Positions 1 to 8,627 of a stretch of 64,000 nucleotides of DNA are shown here, piece after piece (the first letter of the stretch is position 1; the number at the start of each line of letters is the position of its first letter). Under the pieces are notes generated by a model, which saw nothing but the letters and a program-made list of their open reading frames with translations, was not told where the DNA came from and did not search any database. A program made the position numbers and the translations under genes. Source of the stretch: Syntrophomonadaceae bacterium (GTDB lineage: Bacteria > Bacillota > Syntrophomonadia > Syntrophomonadales > Syntrophomonadaceae); the NCBI GenBank assembly GCA_012522955.1, contig JAAYJK010000052.1, positions 1 through 64,000 on the forward strand, written 5' to 3'.

Positions 1-890
1 CCGCCCTGGATCCGATAGCTGACATCGCCGGACAGGGTCGCTGTACCAGTGCTGTATGCCGTCGCGGATACAACATCAAAGGTAAAGGTATTGCCGCTGA
101 TCGTCGGGCTGATGTCGCCCACCGTAACATCGCTCAGCGTGGGAGCTACAGCATTGGAAACAAATTCAATCGTATAGGTGCTTACCTTGCTCGCATCAGC
201 TGCTGCGGTCAAGGTGATGATTACAGGCGAATTGGCAATCAGGGTTGATCCCAGAACGCCATCCACAGAAGTTCCTCCCGAAGTATCCAAAAGGGCTAAG
301 GCAGCGTCCATCAGATTATCTGCCGCTAAAGCGTCTCCGGTTACGTTATAGGTACCGCCCTGGATCTGATAGCTGGCATCAGCAGACAGGGTTGCGGTAC
401 CGGCATTGTAGGCCGTAGCAGGAGCAATCGCAAAGGTAAGGGTATTGTCGCTGATCGTTGGGCTGATGCCGCCGACCGTAACATTGCTCAGAGTCGGGGC
501 TACGGCGGCCCCGGCAACGAATTCGATCGTATAGGTGCTCACCTGTCTTGCGTCAAGTGCTGAGGTCAAGGTGATCGTAACGGGAGAATTGGCAATCAGG
601 GTGGATCCCAGAACGCCATCCCCGGAAGTTCCTCCCTGAGCGTCCAATAGAGCCAGGGCAGAGGCTAATAAGTTCTCCGCAGTGGTAGCTGTTCCATCAA
701 TACTATAAGAACCTGATGAAATATTGTAGCTAACATTTACATTAAGTGTTGCAGTTCCAGTGGTATAAGCTGTTCCGGGAACTACACTGAAGGTTAGGGT
801 ATTGCCAGCGATTACCGGATCGATCGTATTCGTTCCATCACCAAGCGTTACATTGCTCAATACTGGTGTGATTACGGTTGAACCGCCGCC
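1..890 (-). repeat. Tandem 354-357 bp coding repeats
   Basis: Three copies of a roughly 118-codon unit lie head to tail inside the SLH gene. The word ccgccctggatc occurs at 1 and again at 355, and the matching agct landmarks are at 17, 371 and 728. Copies 1 and 2 are close at the DNA level and copy 3 (nearest the N terminus) is more diverged. This fits recent duplication of the distal units. More copies may lie left of the window. Confidence 0.85.
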
Positions 891-1988
891 TCCGCCGCCA
901 CCAGTGCTGCCGCCAGGACCATAAACGGTTCTTCCGTCAACAATAGCGCTGAGGCCTCTTTTAACGGTAGTGGAAGCAGGGGGAGTGTCAATCGTTACTC
1001 CGGCAACATTAATAATTGCGGACTCTATACCGGACCCGGTTACATTGGCGGCTGAATCAAACTGCATGGTGCGAACCTGGCTGTCGTTAAGCAGTATTAT
1101 GTCAACCTCGCCATCGGGATCGTTGACGATCATATTGTTTAGGACGCAGTGGTCAAGGGTCACCGAACCAGCACTCTTTATAGTGGTAATTCCGGTAACA
1201 GTTACATTCTTCAGATAAACATCACCGTCACCTGCATCAATCAACAAGTCGCCTTCGATCATAACATTTTGCAGGGTTACGTCGTCGGCAGTAATGGCTA
1301 TGTCGCTTTGGCTTGTACGGGTTCCGTTTTCAGGTCCGTAAGTTCCGGCTTTGTCCAAAAGTGTCTGGGTGAAATTCTGAATGTTCAGAGCACGGCAGAA
1401 GATAACTGCTGCTTCAGCGCGGTTGATGGATTTAGCCGGTTGGAAAGAACCGTCCGGATAACCGTTCATATAGGCTGCTTTTACCATTGCGGATATGTAA
1501 TCTTTGCTCCAGGCGGGAATGGATGCTGCATCAGTAAAATATTCAATGACTCCGTTGTTGATATCAAGTTTTAGGATGGTAGCCATGATTTTGGCCACTT
1601 CCTGGCGGCTGATATCCGCATTGGGTCTCATGGTCCCATCTTCATAACCGGCGATATAACCGGCTGCTTTGGCTTTGGCAATCTCGGTTGCGTACCAATC
1701 GCTGGCGTCGACATCACTGTAATTGATGTCTGTGGTAGCGGTATAAGCAAATGCCCGATTGGCCATAGTAATAAACTCAGCACGAGTGATGGCGTTCGCA
1801 GGCTGGAAAGTCTGATCTGGATATCCGTTGGCTACGCCCTGGTCAACCACGCACTGGATTTGCACCTCCGCCCAGTGACCGCTGACATCACTAAATTGGC
1901 TGGCGGCAATTGCCGACGGTACTGCGCAAAAGATGGCCAATACCATCATGATAGCAACAATAAAGCTTAAACGTTTGTTCTTATACAA
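1..1988 (-). CDS. S-layer homology surface protein, 3' end outside window
   Basis: Secreted cell-surface protein anchored through SLH domains; about 662 codons are visible and the gene runs off the left edge. It starts at TTG (1986-1988), 8 nt after a GGAGGG Shine-Dalgarno; no ATG is suitably placed. A signal peptide ending near SAIAA is followed by three SLH modules (about residues 25-75, 85-140 and 150-205) with typical motifs such as GYPDGSFQP and INRAE. A beta-helix-like segment follows (about 225-330, many short strand motifs with V/I/N), then a glycine linker (GGSTGGGGGGST), then tandem 118-residue repeats. The repeats look like Ig/cadherin-like adhesive modules, which is inference. Function beyond surface display is unknown. 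It is a monocistron followed upstream by a long AT-rich spacer. Confidence 0.85.
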   Translation of the reverse strand, partial: MYKNKRLSFIVAIMMVLAIFCAVPSAIAASQFSDVSGHWAEVQIQCVVDQGVANGYPDQTFQPANAITRAEFITMANRAFAYTATTDINYSDVDASDWYATEIAKAKAAGYIAGYEDGTMRPNADISRQEVAKIMATILKLDINNGVIEYFTDAASIPAWSKDYISAMVKAAYMNGYPDGSFQPAKSINRAEAAVIFCRALNIQNFTQTLLDKAGTYGPENGTRTSQSDIAITADDVTLQNVMIEGDLLIDAGDGDVYLKNVTVTGITTIKSAGSVTLDHCVLNNMIVNDPDGEVDIILLNDSQVRTMQFDSAANVTGSGIESAIINVAGVTIDTPPASTTVKRGLSAIVDGRTVYGPGGSTGGGGGGGSTVITPVLSNVTLGDGTNTIDPVIAGNTLTFSVVPGTAYTTGTATLNVNVSYNISSGSYSIDGTATTAENLLASALALLDAQGGTSGDGVLGSTLIANSPVTITLTSALDARQVSTYTIEFVAGAAVAPTLSNVTVGGISPTISDNTLTFAIAPATAYNAGTATLSADASYQIQGGTYNVTGDALAADNLMDAALALLDTSGGTSVDGVLGSTLIANSPVIITLTAAADASKVSTYTIEFVSNAVAPTLSDVTVGDISPTISGNTFTFDVVSATAYSTGTATLSGDVSYRIQG

Positions 1989-2645
1989 AACTTAATCCCT
2001 CCTTAAATTTTTGATATTATGTCCACTAAAGGATACCAGAATATGTAAAATCACCCCAAAAAAACCACGTAACATACCTTATCTTTTTCCTCATATTATA
2101 CCGATGGCCCATTGTTCAGATATAATTTTTGCATGAATTTATCAAAAACTACCTAGTATCAGATCCATGAAAAGGGTTGCAATTTGCTGATTAAAATAAG
2201 GAAAATTAGTATTCCAATTATGGTATTTTAGACACTATTAGCCTTTTTAAGTATAAGTCCCCTACCTTTTTCTAGCAAGCATTATTTGTGCATTCTCAGA
2301 GCGGATCCCTTATTAGATTGTTGCTTTTTCGCAAATCATCGCCCCCCATTTTAAAATAACATCCTCGGTTTAATCGCAACCTTAGCAAATGCTATGTAAA
2401 ATGTTTTTTATACCACCTCCCATAGAATATCCTGCACCATGTCTTACCAACTATGGTTTTTGCTAAATTTTTTTATAAATATTCTATTATACCCTAATGC
2501 TAGCATAGATTGGGCTGTGAAGTATGTCTTGCTATCCCATAGAATTTAAAATAGTTGGAAGCACTGCATATATCTTATATCTTACCATAAATATCCGGGT
2601 TTTTACTAGTATCCGCGATGCAAATCAATAGCTTCGTTATGCTAA
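1989..2645. other. AT-rich intergenic region without recognisable gene
   Basis: About 650 bp between the SLH gene start and an ArsC-like remnant. I see no ORF with a good ribosome site and no clear hairpin terminator. It should contain the promoter of the SLH gene near its left end. Confidence 0.5.
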
Positions 2646-2897
2646 TTAAACTATACTTCTCTCTATGTCCTGAGGTTCAATCAATTCAAAAGTAATCGGA
2701 TTATTATATATTATTTCTTCCCTCATAGTGCTGCTGCCAATACGGTCCAGGTTTAATCTACTATAGTCTTTGGCCTGGGAGTTAATCATAGCTTTAAGCC
2801 CAATAGCGGCTTTAACACTGATTAGTTCACCTTTGCTTAAACCTTTTTGATTAAGGTCTATAAATTGATATTTAATGTTATGTTCCTTAAAAACCGT
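2646..2897 (-). pseudogene. ArsC/Spx-family remnant, N-terminus lost
   Basis: The minus strand reads openly for 83 codons from 2897 to a TAA at 2646. It begins TVFKEHNIKYQFIDLNQKGL and continues with KGELISV, MINSQAKDYSRLN and a run resembling the REELLENPL segment of ArsC-like proteins. This matches the middle and C-terminal part of the thioredoxin-fold ArsC/Spx-related family. Upstream in the same frame lie stop codons (2898-2900 and a TGA further back), so the N-terminal CxxC region is absent. There is no start codon or ribosome site. A decayed gene is the best explanation. Confidence 0.55.
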
Positions 2898-2982
2898 TTA
2901 TCTCCGTGGCAGACTGATATTGTAATCGTGTCAAGTCAGCAACGAGACATATAATTTTCTTGGCCTCTGCATTGGTTTTTGT

Positions 2983-4590
2983 TTAATCAAAGTATTCGCT
3001 AATCTTTTGCCGCGCCTTAGCCCTTCCCCAGCTGTCACCGGGCTGCCCGGCTACTTCATCAGCTTGCTGCTGCTGAATCAGGAGATATTCCTTCAGCTTA
3101 AACTGCAGATCCGGATCATTGCTTTGTTCATACACCATCAAGGCCGAATCCACACCTGCCGGCCCGGAGCGGTACAATATCTCCACATCAAATTCCTCCA
3201 GCGTTCCAGACAGGTAACGCTCCCCATTGTATCTGGCTACCAGGCTGTCAGGATTTACTATACACAAGATACAGAACATAACCACCCCTACCCCGACTGC
3301 CAGGCGAGTTATGGAGAATGACCATTTTTGCAAGGCTATACTTCCCCCGCAAATAATGGCCATAAAGATCATAAAAACACAGGGCAAGAACCGGCGCATA
3401 GATAAACCGTATGCTCCAATGTACAAGGCCATTTTGCTAAAGGCAGTGGCAATAAGCAGCAGGGTGAGAATGGCCAGCAATGCGTTGAGTATCTTGAGGA
3501 ATATATGATTCCTAGACTGTTGACTCAAAATATTGGCTGCTGTCAATACCAAGAGGTTAATGACTGCGATTCGACACAACTCAAAGAATCCGCTGCGGGC
3601 GTATTCGGAATAAATCTGCCATCCTTCCGGCCGTTGGCCCACAAAGGCAGAGAAGAAATAGGGCAATTGGCTCCCGATGAATACAATGTAAAGCATAGAT
3701 AGCGAGCCCATTAAAATGTAAACCGTAGTCATGGGGAGTATTCGCAAGCCTGAAATATTTTTAAGGGTACTGTCCTTATCAAACAAATCAGTACCTCTTT
3801 TATGAGTACTGCCGGCAACCAGACCGAATATATAAGCTGCAATGGGAATGGCCAGAATGAGCTGCCAGAATGTTTCCCAAAAGTCCTCGCCTATCCCCCG
3901 AAATCCGTCCAATATCCCGTTAATGAGTTGAGCAAAGCCACCGCTGTCCGCTTCCATTAGCAGGGGTAAAACCATAAGCGCAACAATAAAAGTTAAGAAC
4001 AAACCTAAGGCTACAGAGAAAAATTGTCTTCCCCGCCTGAGCTTGTTGGTTCCCATAAGGGCCAGACCCTGATACTGACAGCCGAAATTACTGAATGGAA
4101 TAACAAATAAAGCATTATAGCCGTCCAATAAAAGCAAATTGCTGGTTTGGCCTAAAACGAGCAGTCCGGTAGCACATAGGATCCAGTATACGGCGCTGCA
4201 GAATAACAACAGGCCGTGCCAGGGTGCCAGTCCGTTGTTGCTCCATAAACTAAAGCTTATTCCTATCAGCATCACCACCCCCAGCCAGAACCAACCGGCC
4301 TTAGGGATCTGCACCCCTTTTTTCCGTAAATACAAGGTCACGGAGCCGCAGAATACCAGGGTGAACAAGGTCACTCCCCAGCCCTGCCAGGCAAACAATA
4401 CCCAACGGGCAAAAAGAAAGCCCAGTACAAAAGCAAAGAGGGCAAAATAACTATCCCAGCGGTCGGCGGCAAAAGGTACTTTTTCTTTATTAAGTAGGGG
4501 CACTGCCGCTACGTTTTCCTTAGATTCGCCCCCAACCAAGGTTTCCGAGATCAGATCCGCCTCATTATTATTCATGGAAGTCTCATTCAT
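2983..4590 (-). CDS. DUF4153/DUF4173-type multi-spanning membrane protein
   Basis: Integral membrane protein of 535 residues with about a dozen hydrophobic segments. After a polar N-terminal stretch (MNETSMNNNEADLI) come tightly spaced helices. The region around YSEYARSGFFELCRIAVINL is typical of the DUF4153/DUF4173 group, whose function is unknown. The start is ATG at 4590, 8 nt after AAGGAGGA, which itself overlaps the stop of the upstream HTH gene; a longer reading to 4650 would ignore this site. Last gene of a three-gene operon with a DUF2975 protein and a small HTH regulator. The soluble C-terminal tail (about 95 residues) holds a Gln-rich helix. Possibly a transporter or sensor part; not known. 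Confidence 0.75.
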   Translation of the reverse strand: MNETSMNNNEADLISETLVGGESKENVAAVPLLNKEKVPFAADRWDSYFALFAFVLGFLFARWVLFAWQGWGVTLFTLVFCGSVTLYLRKKGVQIPKAGWFWLGVVMLIGISFSLWSNNGLAPWHGLLLFCSAVYWILCATGLLVLGQTSNLLLLDGYNALFVIPFSNFGCQYQGLALMGTNKLRRGRQFFSVALGLFLTFIVALMVLPLLMEADSGGFAQLINGILDGFRGIGEDFWETFWQLILAIPIAAYIFGLVAGSTHKRGTDLFDKDSTLKNISGLRILPMTTVYILMGSLSMLYIVFIGSQLPYFFSAFVGQRPEGWQIYSEYARSGFFELCRIAVINLLVLTAANILSQQSRNHIFLKILNALLAILTLLLIATAFSKMALYIGAYGLSMRRFLPCVFMIFMAIICGGSIALQKWSFSITRLAVGVGVVMFCILCIVNPDSLVARYNGERYLSGTLEEFDVEILYRSGPAGVDSALMVYEQSNDPDLQFKLKEYLLIQQQQADEVAGQPGDSWGRAKARQKISEYFD

Positions 4591-4604
4591 TTCACCTATC
4601 CTCC

Positions 4605-4817
4605 TTAGTCCTGGTTGGATTGATATTCCAGTATATCTCCGGGCTGACACTCCAAGGCTTTACAGATCGCCTCCATGGTGGAAAAGCGAATAGCTTTAGC
4701 CTTGCCGGTTTTGAGAATGGAGAGATTGGCTGGACTGATGCCTATTTTCTCAGCCAATTCGCCGGAGGATATTTTTCGTTTGGCCATCATTACATCCAAA
4801 TTTACTACAATTGGCAT
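4605..4817 (-). CDS. Small Cro/CI-type HTH regulator
   Basis: A 70-residue DNA-binding protein consisting of just one helix-turn-helix domain (KISSGELAEKIGISPANLSI, residues about 15-34, then a recognition-helix continuation). It belongs to the YozG-like HTH_26 group, which in Firmicutes is typically encoded beside a DUF2975 membrane protein, as here. It lies 21 nt after the DUF2975 gene and its stop overlaps the Shine-Dalgarno of the downstream membrane gene, so the three are probably cotranscribed and translationally coupled. It probably regulates its own operon; that is inference. Confidence 0.85.
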   Translation of the reverse strand: MPIVVNLDVMMAKRKISSGELAEKIGISPANLSILKTGKAKAIRFSTMEAICKALECQPGDILEYQSNQD

Positions 4818-4838
4818 GGTTTAAGCTCCCCCCTCTCT

Positions 4839-5288
4839 CTATACTATATAATCAGCTTCGTCTTTCAGCTCCACTGCCTGGGCTACTACATTTTTTACCA
4901 CCCGCACGATCAAGCCCATAAAAGCAGCAGCCACCGCCAAAAAGAACCAAGGAAAATAGTAAAGTAGAGAAAACAGAGCAATACCCGCCCCTACAAAACA
5001 ACTCCAGGAAATCCGCCTCAGTAGTTCCACGTTTTTGGGGATAAATACTTGTCCAATCTCGATCTGACGCAGCAATTTCAACAGACTAAAGAGCAGATAA
5101 GCAGCAGGAATAAATCCCACATAGATAGTAGCCATAAAATAGGCTGCTTTTTCCTCAAGCCCGGCCTGTGAAAACTCCACAAACCATTGGGTCAGCCAGG
5201 GCGCTGTCACTACTACAGCTATCAGCAAAGCCATGAACAGCAGAACGCACAGCTTACTTAAAATGATGGATTTTTCTCCATTCCACAT
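4839..5288 (-). CDS. DUF2975 membrane protein
   Basis: A 149-residue protein with four hydrophobic helices (about residues 12-30, 50-68, 90-112 and 115-135). The short conserved polar stretch QIEIGQVFIPKNVELLRRIS lies between helices 2 and 3, which is characteristic of DUF2975. First gene of the operon with the HTH and the DUF4153/4173-like gene. The family has no defined biochemical role; its constant pairing with a small HTH protein suggests a membrane-linked regulatory pair. The leader at 5290-5420 is very AT-rich and contains the promoter region. Confidence 0.8.
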   Translation of the reverse strand: MWNGEKSIILSKLCVLLFMALLIAVVVTAPWLTQWFVEFSQAGLEEKAAYFMATIYVGFIPAAYLLFSLLKLLRQIEIGQVFIPKNVELLRRISWSCFVGAGIALFSLLYYFPWFFLAVAAAFMGLIVRVVKNVVAQAVELKDEADYIV

Positions 5289-5577
5289 AGATTTCTTCCT
5301 CTCTGCACCGGGTGGAATGCACCCTTAATTATGTGCAGTATAGCAAAATATATAATGTTATACAATATATATTTATTGTTATTCAATATATTTTATTCGT
5401 TTAATAATAAATAGCTATTACTGGCAATCCTAATTTATTACTTCCCTCTCGGTTTATAAATCAGGATGCAGTTTCCTGTTAGTTAACTTTTTCAACTAAA
5501 GTCAGCTGCAAATCCATCGTCAGAATAGGAATCACCGGGTACAATAAGATTAGAAAATAAAGGTGAGGTGATTCATT

Positions 5578-6690
5578 ATGAATAAACTGAATTTGAGTAA
5601 TAGTATTATTCAAAAAAGAAAGGAGAAAGGTATAACTCAGGAAAAGCTGGCAGAGTATATGGGCGTGTCCAAAGCATCGGTTTCCAAATGGGAGTCCGGG
5701 CAAAGCTATCCTGATATATTGCTGCTACCGGAACTGGCCACCTATTTCAATATTTCAGTGGATGAACTCTTGGGATACTCGCCGCAGATGAGCAGAGAGG
5801 AAATCAAAAAAGTATATAACAAATTCTCTCACGACTTTGCCGTCAAACCATTTGATGAAGTAATGGAAGCCTGTAAAGAGACCATCCGGGAATACTACGC
5901 CTGTTTTCCGCTTTTGCTGGCCATGATCCAATTGCTGCTGAACCACTCAATGTTAGCTAAAAGCGAGGAGACCAAAAAAGAAATGCTGCAAGAGTGTATT
6001 GAACTGTGTCAGCGGGTAAAAGAGGAATCAGACAGCATTCGGGACGCAAAAAATGCCAACATCATGGAAGCCATGGCGGAAATGGCCCGGGGAAACATCT
6101 CGAAGGTTATTGATTTGCTGGATGATCAGCTGATTCCCTACAGCGGAGATGATGTGATGCTGGTTATGGCCTATCAGATGCTGGGTGAAAACCAGCAAGC
6201 CAAAAAAGTTAATCAGATCATGCTCTATCAGAATGTGATCGGTACCTTAACCCTTTTGACCAATTATCTGACCCTGCACATGACCGAACCGGACCTGTTT
6301 GACCGCATCTATTCCCAAGGAGTACAGATAATCGAGGCTTTTGACATGAAAGATATTCTGACCAATGCGGTTTTCGGCATTCATATCGCTGCTGCCCAGG
6401 GATATCTTATGCAGCAAAAGACGGAAAGGGCCTTACAGGCATTAGAGGAATATGTGAACATTGTCTGCGGCTTTAAGTTCCCCTTGAAGTTAAAAGGCAA
6501 CGATTATTTCAACCAGGTAGATGAATGGTTGGAGGAAAACGTCACCATCGGCTCCAGCGCTCCCTTAGACGATATATCAGTAAAGGCCAATTTGATCAGG
6601 ACCATTGAAGAAAATCCTGCCTTCGTGTCCATTAGAGAAGAGGAACAGTTCAAAAAGCTGATAAAAAAGCTGAAAGAAAAATTGGGCTAA
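5578..6690 (+). CDS. XRE-family HTH regulator with long helical C-terminus
   Basis: A 370-residue protein. Residues about 8-62 form a Cro/CI HTH (ITQEKLAEYMGVSKASVSKW, then an ISVDELLGY ending). The remaining 300 residues are alpha-helical and resemble the TPR-like C-terminal domain seen in many Firmicute XRE regulators that sense a ligand or partner. The start at ATG 5578 follows a GGTGAGGTG ribosome site. It is divergent from the DUF2975 operon across a 289-bp AT-rich gap, so it may control that operon. No adjacent peptide pheromone gene was seen. Confidence 0.85.
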   Translation: MNKLNLSNSIIQKRKEKGITQEKLAEYMGVSKASVSKWESGQSYPDILLLPELATYFNISVDELLGYSPQMSREEIKKVYNKFSHDFAVKPFDEVMEACKETIREYYACFPLLLAMIQLLLNHSMLAKSEETKKEMLQECIELCQRVKEESDSIRDAKNANIMEAMAEMARGNISKVIDLLDDQLIPYSGDDVMLVMAYQMLGENQQAKKVNQIMLYQNVIGTLTLLTNYLTLHMTEPDLFDRIYSQGVQIIEAFDMKDILTNAVFGIHIAAAQGYLMQQKTERALQALEEYVNIVCGFKFPLKLKGNDYFNQVDEWLEENVTIGSSAPLDDISVKANLIRTIEENPAFVSIREEEQFKKLIKKLKEKLG

Positions 6691-6750
6691 ACAATGTTTG
6701 ATGTATATAAGTTAGGAGTAGTATTCTCAGATAGATTCTTCCCGGTTAAC

Positions 6751-6788
6751 ATCGAAGACAAGAGGCTTGCGTGCCTCTTATCTTCGAT
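6751..6788 (-). terminator. Hairpin between convergent genes
   Basis: Arms 6751-6766 and 6773-6788 pair over 16 bp with one mismatch that becomes G-U on the minus-strand RNA; the loop is 6 nt. It lies between the ends of the XRE regulator and the CoA-transferase B gene, so it may terminate either transcript. There is no clear U tract. Confidence 0.55.
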
Positions 6789-6827
6789 TATCAGGTATGG
6801 TTCTTGAGCCACCATATTATGATTCTT

Positions 6828-7634
6828 TTACCTCATGCCATAGACATTCAACGGGTCAATTTTTTCCCTGAGTATTTTTATTTCCTCCAATAAGAGTTGC
6901 TCGTTCTCACTGGCCCTAGATACATCAATATCAAAACCGGTACTATTTTTTATGTCATCAGGAGTAACTCCAGGAAAGATCTTATCAACATACATTATTC
7001 TACTGTCTTCATCATATTTCATAATGCCCAGGGTAGAGATGAAGGCATTTGGTCCGCCCTGCATTCCCATCTCTTCACGTCTTACCATTTCTCCACTGGG
7101 CCATTTTTTTACCATCCAGCCGGGAGTAGTGAGGTAATCAACCTTTTCCACCACCCTACGTTTCTGGTGGGCCATCAGGGTTACTGTAGTTTTGGCAAAT
7201 ACACCAATGTCTACTGCTCCTGCAGTACCTGCAAGTCTTTTGGCCGGTTTATTATAGTCACCACCTATAAAGGTAGAATTTACATTCCCATATTTATCTA
7301 TCTGGGCACCACCTATAAACCCGAAATCAATTTCTCCTCGGCTAAGTGGAAACAGTCCTTCCGGATCTCCCATCTGCCACGAAGAACCGTAGGTTAAGCG
7401 GCTATCCATAATTGAAATAGGTAATTCCTCTGGTTTAGCGTCAGCCTGCCCAGTTTCCACAAAAATTATCATATTAGGACTATAGAGCAATTTCGCCAAT
7501 TGAGTTGCTACCAGGGGCAATCCGGTTCCGATCAAGCCTTTTTGACAATCAAAATTTTTTAGGAACCGGGCCGCGTTTATAACCATTGCTTCTGCAGCAG
7601 TATAGTCACCAATCTTTGCATATTTATCAGCCAT
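6828..7634 (-). CDS. Glutaconate CoA-transferase-like subunit B
   Basis: Catalytic subunit of a class I-type CoA-transferase that moves CoA between acids; 268 residues. It aligns along its length with GctB of Acidaminococcus: the GTGLPL nucleotide/CoA-loop, the VETG motif with the expected catalytic glutamate (Glu60), FIGGAQIDKYGNVNST, the KRR stretch, and DYLTTPGW. The presence of the glutamate argues for a true transferase rather than an IpdB-like hydrolase. The start at ATG 7634 follows GGGAGGG, one base after the stop of the A subunit, so the two are translationally coupled. The acid substrate cannot be read from sequence; glutaconate, a branched or an aromatic acid are all possible. Confidence 0.85.
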   Translation of the reverse strand: MADKYAKIGDYTAAEAMVINAARFLKNFDCQKGLIGTGLPLVATQLAKLLYSPNMIIFVETGQADAKPEELPISIMDSRLTYGSSWQMGDPEGLFPLSRGEIDFGFIGGAQIDKYGNVNSTFIGGDYNKPAKRLAGTAGAVDIGVFAKTTVTLMAHQKRRVVEKVDYLTTPGWMVKKWPSGEMVRREEMGMQGGPNAFISTLGIMKYDEDSRIMYVDKIFPGVTPDDIKNSTGFDIDVSRASENEQLLLEEIKILREKIDPLNVYGMR

Positions 7635-7635
7635 T

Positions 7636-8601
7636 TTATATCCCTCCCTGTCTTCTAGGTTTATATCCATAAGGAGGAATGCTTCGAAGTTTTTCCAGAC
7701 GGGTAGCACCAAGTCTTTCTAAATATCCCTCATGATCTTTGGCATCAAAAATCCATTTATCTGCCCATTGGTTAAATCCTTCTTCGGTAACACATCCTTG
7801 AGCGTATTCTTTTAAAAATGGGATATCCATGTCATAGAAATTATAAACTTGCCCTGGATGCCCTCCCCATGGAACTTCAACAATCATATCCACTGAAGTA
7901 CATGGAATTTGGTTGCGATTAGGATCACGACGCAAGTACTCTTCTGGTACCACTTGTTCTGCTGTAACAATAACTTTTTTGGCGGCATGAACAGCATAAT
8001 GATCAAAAGTTAAACTGCCGTCTATACGCACAGTCCCTTCTTCTCCTACCTGTTGCACATGGCAAACACATACATCACACTGAATAGCGGGATATAATTG
8101 AACCAAACCCATATCATAAAAAGGATCCTCCATAAGCTGATATTTCTTGTCAGGTAAGGTTCTGGCATCTCTTGCTATGGCACGGGCTTTACTAAGGTTG
8201 TCATATTCGGGATTAAGCACATCGGTTCCTAAACAGGTTTTGGTAGCAATAAAAGGGGCTCCTGCCATTGCTGCCAGTAATCCCAGGCTCAAATCCAGAT
8301 GACCGATATCGTCAATAACAATCTTGCCTGATTCACTCAATCTTTTTATATTAGGTGATATGCCAAAGGCTCCATTGGATGTATAACAACCCCGATAGGC
8401 GCCTAAACATTGGCCACCAGCCAGCAAATCTCCCGGAATAGAGCAGGTTCCTAGCAGTACCAGATTCTTCTTTTGCTGACGGATCATTTCACAGACTGCT
8501 GCTATCGGTCGTCTATCTTCAACTATGCCACCGAAAAAAATACAATCTCCATTTTGTATTTCCTGTATCGCCTCTTTGAGGCTTACGACTTTACTTTTCA
8601 T
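7636..8601 (-). CDS. Glutaconate CoA-transferase-like subunit A (copy 2)
   Basis: A 321-residue A subunit; pairs with the B subunit directly downstream. Family features: the N-terminal VSLKEAIQEIQNGD, the FFGGIVEDRRP loop, CYTSNGAFG, the EEYLRRDPNRNQIPCTSVDM block, GGHPGQVYNFYDMDIPFL, and a C-terminal region close to GctA (KDHEGYLERLGATRLEKL). The Shine-Dalgarno GGAGG precedes ATG 8601. It is a close paralogue of the gene just upstream, and the two share the long RRDPNRNQIPCT block. Together with the B subunit it should make the soluble heteromeric enzyme. Confidence 0.85.
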   Translation of the reverse strand: MKSKVVSLKEAIQEIQNGDCIFFGGIVEDRRPIAAVCEMIRQQKKNLVLLGTCSIPGDLLAGGQCLGAYRGCYTSNGAFGISPNIKRLSESGKIVIDDIGHLDLSLGLLAAMAGAPFIATKTCLGTDVLNPEYDNLSKARAIARDARTLPDKKYQLMEDPFYDMGLVQLYPAIQCDVCVCHVQQVGEEGTVRIDGSLTFDHYAVHAAKKVIVTAEQVVPEEYLRRDPNRNQIPCTSVDMIVEVPWGGHPGQVYNFYDMDIPFLKEYAQGCVTEEGFNQWADKWIFDAKDHEGYLERLGATRLEKLRSIPPYGYKPRRQGGI

Positions 8602-8627
8602 GGCTATCCTCCTTCACTCTTTCTCAA

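Noticed and set aside
970-1574. Plus-strand reading frames of 82 and 141 codons
   Set aside because: They lie antisense to the SLH gene, whose protein has clear domain motifs; no ribosome site.
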